DNA of 47,802 nucleotides from Gammaproteobacteria bacterium (GTDB lineage Bacteria > Pseudomonadota > Gammaproteobacteria > Steroidobacterales > Woeseiaceae): assembly GCA_022600955.1 (NCBI GenBank), contig JAHZJK010000035.1, positions 1 through 47,802 of the forward strand, given 5' to 3'. The translations under genes and the position numbers were made by a program. The notes below the pieces were generated by a model. It searched no databases. It was not told the origin of the DNA and saw only the letters and a program-made list of their open reading frames with translations. Position 1 is the stretch's first letter. Every line of letters begins with the position of its first letter. Of this stretch, positions 41,726-47,802 are shown in pieces.

Positions 41726-44700
41726 CTATGTACCTAGATTCAGGCTCTGTTCGGTCCGTCTCAAGTAAGGTGCTCCATGCTCTTCAAGGTGGCGTCTCGC
41801 TTTAACAATAAGGCTCTCTGGCAACTGCGTCGCTCTATGCGACAAGGGATCGAGCTTTAGGCCGGATGCGGTCGCATCCAATTGTTCCGCTTCCGACTCG
41901 CTATACTTGGCAACGATAAAATACGCCCACGCGTACATCGGAAGCACTATCGTGTGGCGTCGTGCCATATCTAACGCATAGTCACGATACGCTTGGACAC
42001 CAGTGCGATCAAACAGCCGATCGGCCAGATCTATTACTTGGTAGTAGGGGAAGACTGTTCGATTATCCAAGTACGGGCGGTTGTTCATCGCTTGCTGAAG
42101 GTAGTGGATAGACTCGTCGTGGCGGCCTTCGAAGGCCGCAAGCACCGCATAGGTCAAGTCTTCGTCGAAGCGAAACCCAAGTTGGCTGGCGGTATTGCCT
42201 TCCTCGCGCCGAATTTCCATGAGCGCTGGCTCGCGCGCTTCCATTGCGGCGCGCAGATGACCGGCTCGTCCCAAAATGGAGGCGCTGAGCGCATAGTACG
42301 GCAGATATTCTTCCAGGTAGTAAAGACGCGCAGCTTCGTTGAAGATGTCAAACGCTCCTTCGAAATCGCTGCCAAGCAATGCACTCATTGCCCTCGCCAT
42401 CTTCTCGTAGCGCGGCTCGACCGATTCATGCCGCTTTTTATCGGGCAGCCCGCGTGGCGTAGAAATTAACTCGTCCCACCCAAGCCCTCTGCCATCTTCC
42501 TGCACGAAGCCTGGAACGACCGTAGCTCCCTCCGGACCGCTTCGGGGCCATCTTTCGCTGCGTATGTACCTCGGCGGTCGATCGAATCTGAACCTAGCCA
42601 TACCCTCTGCTAGTTCAGCTCCGGGAAGCCTGTCCAACGTTCCGGCCAGCAGCAGGTAGCGCGGCGCAAGCTTGATGTTGCCACGATCGCCGGAGACACT
42701 AGTAGACGCCGACTTTCGCAACTCGGATGCATCGATCCAGTTCACGATGTCTTCAGTCGAAGCCGACGCCATGCGGTGTCCAACGAGTGCGCCTGACCAC
42801 AGCTGTGCGGCTTGTCGTCGTGATGATTGCATTGCATGATCGAAAATGCTCCAGGCAACATCCGATTTATCCTGAATATGCAGAATCTGTTGGAGGTCGC
42901 GAACCGCATAATTGCTGCCATAGCGGCGAACCCGCGCCGCGGTCCAGGACTCTGCGGCCTCGAGATCACCAACGATGAGCGACAGCCGATTACCTGCGCT
43001 GAAGCTGCTATCGGCGCCAGTGCCACTGCTGGCTGCTATTTCCAACAATGGCATGGCTTCATGGTATCGACCGATCCAGTAGAGCATGCTGCCAGCCAAT
43101 TCGGCATGATTGGATCGGGCAATTGCGTCGTCCGGTGCCCGGCTTTTGAATCGGGGGTAGGACAGATAGACCTCCTGCGCAGCCTCGAAGTCGCCGTTTC
43201 TCCTCAGTGCACGGCCGAGGGCGTAGTACGCGCTCCAGTCAGTGCTCCCGCCTTCGACTTGCGCGCGCAGTTCCCGTATCTCGGCATCTTCATTGCCACT
43301 TAGGCGGGCGAGTTCGATCTCGAATCTTTTACGCCGCGGATTGCCAACAAACCGATGTTCATGCGTCGCAAATAGCTCCTTTCCCGCAAGATGTTTTGTT
43401 GGGGAATCTTCTTCCAGCTGTTCGGCACGCGCCTTCACGCAATAGAATAACGTCCATGTGTACGCGATACACCTCTCCAGAATATCCTCTGGCACCCCAC
43501 CCGACCATCCAACGTAAAACCATGCCTGGCTCATCGGCCACTCGAAATAGCGAATCGGGTCCTCGCGATTGAGTACGAAAGCCTTCCCGCGCTCTGAGTA
43601 TCTGCCGAGGCCCAATTGTCGTATCGACGCGTCGTAACGAAGAGCAGCCTCTGCAGCGTCTTTCGTCATCTGGCCGGTCCACGCCAGTCCGTTTAGGAAC
43701 TCAGTTGCAGTCTGTTTCCTCAGCGTCTGTAGCTCGACGCCGCTGGCCTCACGCACTAGTTTGTCGAGCGCTCTAGCTTTTTGCAGTGCAACCGAGGGAT
43801 GCCCTGCGAGAAAGACATTGAATTCGGCGATCTTGCGAAGTGCAGCATCTGGCAGGTGCTTGATTGACAAATCGAATTCGACACGAGTTATCTGATTTGC
43901 GACAGCCGAAGCCTTGCCGAGGTCGATGATGTCAAGTTCTGAAACATCCAGATAGCTTTCCGGTCTCCCGGCCCTCGCGGCAACTTCTTTCAAGTCCACC
44001 GCGTCTATGTGACGCCAAACGAGTCGCGTCAGCTCCAACTCGTCTGGATACTCCCCTGTTACCGCCGCCCGATTGGCGATGAGTTGTAGAGTCGTGACGT
44101 CGTTCGGCAACAGCAGGTCAAGGCCGAACTTGACCGCTGCAGTCGTGAACACTGGGCGAATGCTCGTATCTCGGAGCGCACGATCTATGAATGGCGCCCA
44201 GATCGGCGCATGTTCAACAAAATCGTCGATAATCCGCCTTTCCCTCTCGTCGCCGTAAGTCGATTCGAGCCAGATCAACTCCCGCCATGCCATAAAGTCG
44301 AGCGGCGACGTTTCCATTTTCTCGACCGCATTACGAAGCTTGGGAAGGTCTCCGTTCAGCAGGGCGAGAAAAGCCAACTCATATGACGTTTTTGGCTCGC
44401 CGAGCGCCTCAATTGCGGCCGGTCGACGACCGAGATATGCGTATGCCCGTGCTAGAAAGTACCGCTTGCCTGGGTATTCATCCGGCAACCTTGCAAGCTG
44501 CACGAGCGAACGCTCAAACAACCCGTATCGGACTTCGTTGAAGTCCCCGTGCGGATGAAGCATACCGATCAGCTGCAAGTAAGCAGCTGAGTGCAGAGGT
44601 GATTTCGCTGACTCAGCAATCAGCTCTTCCAGAGATTTGGGGAAAGGCAAGTCCTGCATCGAAGCCGGTGGCGATTTCTTGACAACTCGCGCCTTCTTGC

Positions 44701-45247
44701 CCGATACGAGTTCGACGATCTCTCCGAGAATGCCTTGGACAACAACAGACGGTGGCTTGACATCACTAAACTCCAGGCCCGACCATGTCTTCGTGCGCTG
44801 AATCGTTCTGCTTGGACCGTCGAGTACGGAGATAACCAGGTCAAATCGCCCGGATCTATCATGATTTGCGTGTACCTCGAGGATTTCTCTCGGAGAGAGC
44901 GACCTGACGAGGTGCTCGATAACTTCATCGGGGTACGTCGACCGGTGCGATCCGAGTACGCGAAATACGTGAGTAGGATTAGGAATTTGAAGTTTGCTTT
45001 CACGGATAAGACGGTCGGCAATCAACCGTGTGATAAGCGATCGACCAATTGGGTCGAAAGAATTCTCGCCGCCCTGGGTCGGAAGAACCAGAAGATCAAA
45101 TTCGGTCTTGCGAATCGCACGCATGGCCATTTGTTGATCCAGCTCTAACCATGAAGAGTCTGGCAACGATACATCTAGTTCCGTTGCGCCCACCGCTTGC
45201 GTTAGGGTAAGCGCGACCAACGTAAGCGCCAGACTCTTGTTTATCAT
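41726..45247 (-). CDS. Large exported TPR-like repeat protein
   Basis: The 1173-residue product has a signal peptide (INKSLALTLVALTLTQAVGA, cleavage near residue 21). About 150 N-terminal residues form a mixed fold (ITRLIADRLIRES, FRVLGSHRSTYPDE) that looks like the beta-strand prelude found before TPR arrays in some surface proteins. The remainder is almost entirely alpha-helical and TPR- or SEL1-like (LARLPDEYPGKRYFLARAYAYLGRRPAAIEALG and DFEAAQEVYLSYPRFKS), running to the C-terminus. It probably scaffolds other proteins in the periplasm or outer membrane. The ATG at 45247 has GGAAAG 7 bases upstream; an ATG at 45262 is an alternative. I do not recognise the family. Confidence 0.75.
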   Translation of the reverse strand: MINKSLALTLVALTLTQAVGATELDVSLPDSSWLELDQQMAMRAIRKTEFDLLVLPTQGGENSFDPIGRSLITRLIADRLIRESKLQIPNPTHVFRVLGSHRSTYPDEVIEHLVRSLSPREILEVHANHDRSGRFDLVISVLDGPSRTIQRTKTWSGLEFSDVKPPSVVVQGILGEIVELVSGKKARVVKKSPPASMQDLPFPKSLEELIAESAKSPLHSAAYLQLIGMLHPHGDFNEVRYGLFERSLVQLARLPDEYPGKRYFLARAYAYLGRRPAAIEALGEPKTSYELAFLALLNGDLPKLRNAVEKMETSPLDFMAWRELIWLESTYGDERERRIIDDFVEHAPIWAPFIDRALRDTSIRPVFTTAAVKFGLDLLLPNDVTTLQLIANRAAVTGEYPDELELTRLVWRHIDAVDLKEVAARAGRPESYLDVSELDIIDLGKASAVANQITRVEFDLSIKHLPDAALRKIAEFNVFLAGHPSVALQKARALDKLVREASGVELQTLRKQTATEFLNGLAWTGQMTKDAAEAALRYDASIRQLGLGRYSERGKAFVLNREDPIRYFEWPMSQAWFYVGWSGGVPEDILERCIAYTWTLFYCVKARAEQLEEDSPTKHLAGKELFATHEHRFVGNPRRKRFEIELARLSGNEDAEIRELRAQVEGGSTDWSAYYALGRALRRNGDFEAAQEVYLSYPRFKSRAPDDAIARSNHAELAGSMLYWIGRYHEAMPLLEIAASSGTGADSSFSAGNRLSLIVGDLEAAESWTAARVRRYGSNYAVRDLQQILHIQDKSDVAWSIFDHAMQSSRRQAAQLWSGALVGHRMASASTEDIVNWIDASELRKSASTSVSGDRGNIKLAPRYLLLAGTLDRLPGAELAEGMARFRFDRPPRYIRSERWPRSGPEGATVVPGFVQEDGRGLGWDELISTPRGLPDKKRHESVEPRYEKMARAMSALLGSDFEGAFDIFNEAARLYYLEEYLPYYALSASILGRAGHLRAAMEAREPALMEIRREEGNTASQLGFRFDEDLTYAVLAAFEGRHDESIHYLQQAMNNRPYLDNRTVFPYYQVIDLADRLFDRTGVQAYRDYALDMARRHTIVLPMYAWAYFIVAKYSESEAEQLDATASGLKLDPLSHRATQLPESLIVKARRHLEEHGAPYLRRTEQSLNLGT

Positions 45248-45409
45248 GTAAGGACTTTCCATCGTGCAAATGAGGATCGAGCCAGTTTAATCAATTAGCC
45301 AACCGTTTGAATGTGAACTAATTGGCATTTGTCATATGCTGTGACATGACTCATGTGCAAGCGACATCACAAACGTACAACGGAATCCTTCGCGATCGGA
45401 ATCTATAGC

Positions 45410-47536
45410 TTATCGCTCGGGTGATTCGTCAAGGCAATCAAGCGCGCCGTTTAGAAATGGCCTGTATTTTACCCATTGCTGCGAACTACCTTGATAGACT
45501 TTCTGCCGAACCTGCAAGTTGGAAGCAGTAGCCACACCTCTTCTATTATCTTGCGGCGATAAACACGCCTTCTCCCAGTCCAGGTCAAGATAGTCGATCA
45601 GTTTTTGAGTCTCGTCTTGCTGGTTGATAGTAAGCAAGTCGTAGTCAACCTCATAGAAATCGCTAGTTAACGACATGGCCCAAAACCTCATGAGGTCCTC
45701 ATAGAGCGAATAATACTCAACAACATCACTCAGAGCGTAGCAGTAGCCGACTGATTCGTTCTTGAAATATTGCCTATAGTTCGACCAACATACCGCTGCA
45801 GGGTTTCTTTTGACATGCACTATTTTGGCTTCAGGAATAGCAGCAATCAGTAAACCCAAGTAACAAAAATTATGCTGCATCTTGTCTGTAACTATCGGAC
45901 GCTCGTTAGAAACCGCTTCCAATTTTTTCAGGTAGTTGTCTCTGAATTCAAGTATTGCATTTGCGTCAACTTCCGATAATCCGCGTGCAATAGAATCGCC
46001 AAAACGAGCAGCGAAATCCAACTCACCTGCACCTGTAACCTGTGAATGCGATGAGATTATTTGCTCAACCAGAGTTGTTCCTGAACGAGGCATCCCTACT
46101 ATGAAAACCGGTGTCGGCCTATTTGATAAACTTTCAAATTCAACTGAGCTATCGGCGATACGGGGATAGCTGGCTTTAAGTTCTTTGAAGAGCTCGATAT
46201 CCTGACTGATATCGTAGTTCAAGAGTTTATTGCGCAGCGCATTGCCTTCTTGGTAATAGTTTAACGCACTCTCGACATCTCCCAGGTCCTCAAAAGCCTT
46301 CGCCAGGCCAAAACACAAATGGCAGCGTTGTTCTTCGGAACAGCCGTGATCCGAATACAGTTCCTGCATCTGCAAGAACTGCTCATCGCGCGTATCAAAT
46401 GTCTTCATCGAAGCGAGGTTTCGGTGGGCTTCGGCATAGTTAGGTGCTAGCGCTATAGCTTGCCTGTAGCTTGCTTCTGCGCCTTCTAATCTACCCATTT
46501 CCTGAAGCGTGATTCCCATATTGTAATGGGCTTCGGCGAAGTCCGGCTGCACCGTTATCGCCTGCCTGTGGATTGCTTCGGCCTCTTCCAGTCTGCCCAG
46601 CTCCTTGAGTGTATTGCCCAAGTTGCTATGCGAACCGGCAAACGCCGGCTTCAGCGCAATCGCTTGCCTGTAGCTGACTTCAGCCTCTTCCAGTCTGCCC
46701 AGCTCTTTGAGTGTATTGCCCAGGTTGTAGTGAGCCAGGTCGAAGTCAGGATTCAATCTTATCGCTTGCGTGTAGCTTGCTTCGGCCTCCTCCAATCTGC
46801 CCAGTTCTTGCAACGTAACACCCATGTTGCTGTGAGCTTCAGCAAAATCCGGTTTCAGTGCTATCGCTTGACCCAAGCTTGCTGCGGCCTCTTCCAGTCG
46901 ACCGAGTTCCTTGAGCTTGATACCCAAATTGCTATGAGCATCGGCATCCTCAGGCACCAATTGCACAGCTTTTCGAGCAGCATTCAATGCTTCAGCTCTC
47001 TTACCTTTCTTACCAAGCAAAGCTCCCAAGACTTTCCAGGCAAATTGATTTTCGGGAAACTTTTGAGTCATGGACATTGCCAGTTTCTCAGCATCGGCAT
47101 GCTGTCCGTTTTCGTAAAGCGCCAGAAGGCTATTGGTTTCTGCCTGAGCCGAGCTCCCTGGCGGAGCTTTCCTGGCTTTAGCCGATGCCACCTTTTGTTT
47201 AAACGCACGAAGTTTATTCTTCGCTAAACCCTTTTTGGTCCCTTTCTTAAGGGCGAGCTTCGCTCTGTCAAACTGCCGCTCTGCAATAAGGGCCTCAATG
47301 TAGCTCTGCCAAAACCGCTCAACATACGGATTAACATCAATGGCAATTTCGAATAATGGCAGCGCGACGTCAGGCTGGTTCATAGCAACCGCTATTAGCC
47401 CCAAATTATGATTTGCGTCAGGGTGCTTAGGCTGAACCTGCAAGATGGTCTGATACAGACGCTCAGCTTGCTGAAGATCACCTGCGTTATGCGCAGCAAC
47501 TCCCTGTTGCAGCATTTGGTCGATAGTCAGTTCCAT
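45410..47536 (-). CDS. TPR-repeat sulfotransferase, second copy
   Basis: The 708-residue protein has a long TPR array (residues about 5-400) with several near-identical units of the RLEEAEASYRQAIALKP type, then a sulfotransferase domain starting with PVFIVGMPRSGTTLVEQII near residue 475 (phosphosulfate loop) and containing IVHVKRNPAAVCWS further on. It is built like the product of 13076-14947 but lies outside the regulon and in AT-richer DNA. Sulfation of a protein, lipid or glycan is possible. It follows the partial esterase gene by 16 bases. A 147-base gap to the large TPR-like gene shows no clear terminator. Confidence 0.88.
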   Translation of the reverse strand: MELTIDQMLQQGVAAHNAGDLQQAERLYQTILQVQPKHPDANHNLGLIAVAMNQPDVALPLFEIAIDVNPYVERFWQSYIEALIAERQFDRAKLALKKGTKKGLAKNKLRAFKQKVASAKARKAPPGSSAQAETNSLLALYENGQHADAEKLAMSMTQKFPENQFAWKVLGALLGKKGKRAEALNAARKAVQLVPEDADAHSNLGIKLKELGRLEEAAASLGQAIALKPDFAEAHSNMGVTLQELGRLEEAEASYTQAIRLNPDFDLAHYNLGNTLKELGRLEEAEVSYRQAIALKPAFAGSHSNLGNTLKELGRLEEAEAIHRQAITVQPDFAEAHYNMGITLQEMGRLEGAEASYRQAIALAPNYAEAHRNLASMKTFDTRDEQFLQMQELYSDHGCSEEQRCHLCFGLAKAFEDLGDVESALNYYQEGNALRNKLLNYDISQDIELFKELKASYPRIADSSVEFESLSNRPTPVFIVGMPRSGTTLVEQIISSHSQVTGAGELDFAARFGDSIARGLSEVDANAILEFRDNYLKKLEAVSNERPIVTDKMQHNFCYLGLLIAAIPEAKIVHVKRNPAAVCWSNYRQYFKNESVGYCYALSDVVEYYSLYEDLMRFWAMSLTSDFYEVDYDLLTINQQDETQKLIDYLDLDWEKACLSPQDNRRGVATASNLQVRQKVYQGSSQQWVKYRPFLNGALDCLDESPER
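46430..46950 (-). repeat. 102-bp tandem coding repeats (TPR array)
   Basis: Inside the sulfotransferase gene near-identical blocks recur every 102 bases (for example GTGTATTGCCCA ends units at about 46620 and 46722), encoding 34-residue TPRs. Four to five units are similar enough at DNA level to allow length change by recombination. This is a coding repeat and no separate element. Confidence 0.7.
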
Positions 47537-47552
47537 TGATCTTTTCTACCGA

Positions 47553-47802
47553 TCAGTCTTCGGAGAACAACCACAGCATCCCCTGGCGAAACGAAGATGG
47601 CGGCGCAGACATGTGGCTGTGTCCAGCGAGACTCGTTGTTTTGAGCTGCCACGGCCTGTCCTCAACGTCCGACCAGTGGTCAATCCACTCCAGTGCGGGA
47701 ACGCGAAATCTTGGATCGTCATTTGTCCCGCTTGCGACAAACAGCCTTGATCGTTCATCAGTCGATTCAGGGTCGCTATACTTCTTTAGGAAAAAGGGCA
47801 AA
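47553..47802 (-). CDS. Partial esterase (Esterase D/IroE-like alpha/beta hydrolase), C-terminal end
   Basis: The gene enters from the right edge and ends with TAG or TAA-type stop at 47553. The visible 82 residues contain the acid region SGTNDDPRF, HWSDVEDRPWQLKT and the His motif AGHSHMSAPPSSFRQGMLWLF, the pattern at the end of the IroE/Fes-like and serine-esterase group. The catalytic Ser would lie outside the window. It is 16 bases upstream of the sulfotransferase gene on the same strand, so the two may be co-transcribed. Confidence 0.65.
   Translation of the reverse strand, partial: LPFFLKKYSDPESTDERSRLFVASGTNDDPRFRVPALEWIDHWSDVEDRPWQLKTTSLAGHSHMSAPPSSFRQGMLWLFSED

Noticed and set aside
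46526..47227. 233-residue plus-strand frame opposite the second TPR-sulfotransferase
   Set aside because: Its own repeats are the mirror of the TPR coding repeats; it is a shadow frame.
1..47802. CRISPR array, tRNA or rRNA genes, insertion sequences, prophage
   Set aside because: No spaced direct repeats, cloverleaf-like sequences, transposase, integrase or phage genes were found; the only tandem repeats are TPR-coding.

Overview
The window reads as chromosomal DNA of a marine or sediment heterotrophic gammaproteobacterium, perhaps near Woeseiaceae. That is inferred from gene content and style: an OxyR/Dps/peroxiredoxin-glutaredoxin block, an Ada-AlkA fusion with Ogt, and many TonB-dependent receptors, sodium:solute symporters and SnoaL-like proteins. 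No rRNA, tRNA, CRISPR array, transposase or integrase was seen.

Layout. (1) 1-7.9 kb is housekeeping and stress: the tail of an upstream gene, a DASS-type anion transporter with a coupled flavin split-barrel protein, Ogt and Ada/AlkA for alkylation repair, a peroxiredoxin-glutaredoxin and Dps facing a divergent oxyR, a MAPEG protein and a small exported protein. (2) 7.9-36.7 kb is a large catabolic locus, described below. (3) 36.7-39.5 kb holds a Ser/Thr kinase-HDOD fusion and an alpha/beta hydrolase. (4) 39.6-47.8 kb is a less coherent, visibly AT-richer stretch with a PhyH-like oxygenase, a small membrane protein, a VOC protein, a Cys-rich orphan, a 1173-residue exported TPR-like protein, a TPR-sulfotransferase and the end of an esterase.

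The catabolic locus is the main discovery. Six near-identical 15-16 bp sites (core TGTACTTCGAATGCA or its complement; one copy degenerate), plus a seventh, more symmetrical site (TTGCAT-GCGA-ATGCAA) in front of a LacI-family regulator gene, lie upstream of almost every transcription unit from 9.3 to 36.7 kb. Together the units encode two TonB-dependent receptors, a Tat-exported sulfatase, a TPR-sulfotransferase, two paralogous sodium:solute symporters, an exported and a cytoplasmic alpha/beta hydrolase, an SDR dehydrogenase, a MetE-C-like zinc methyltransferase, an HpcH/HpaI aldolase, a lactonase-type amidohydrolase, a bicupin, an HpsN-like histidinol-dehydrogenase-family enzyme and six SnoaL/NTF2-like proteins, five of them two-domain. 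A lipoprotein hydrolase lies immediately upstream.

The simplest model is substrate-induced uptake across the outer membrane, periplasmic desulfation or ester cleavage, sodium-driven import, then oxidation, lactone opening, isomerisation or dehydration by SnoaL-like enzymes, and retro-aldol cleavage to central metabolites. No glycoside hydrolase, polysaccharide lyase or SusD is present, so the substrate is more likely a small sulfated or esterified molecule than a polymer. Its identity cannot be read from the sequence. The locus also looks internally duplicated: a receptor, a symporter, a hydrolase and both SnoaL types occur in each half.
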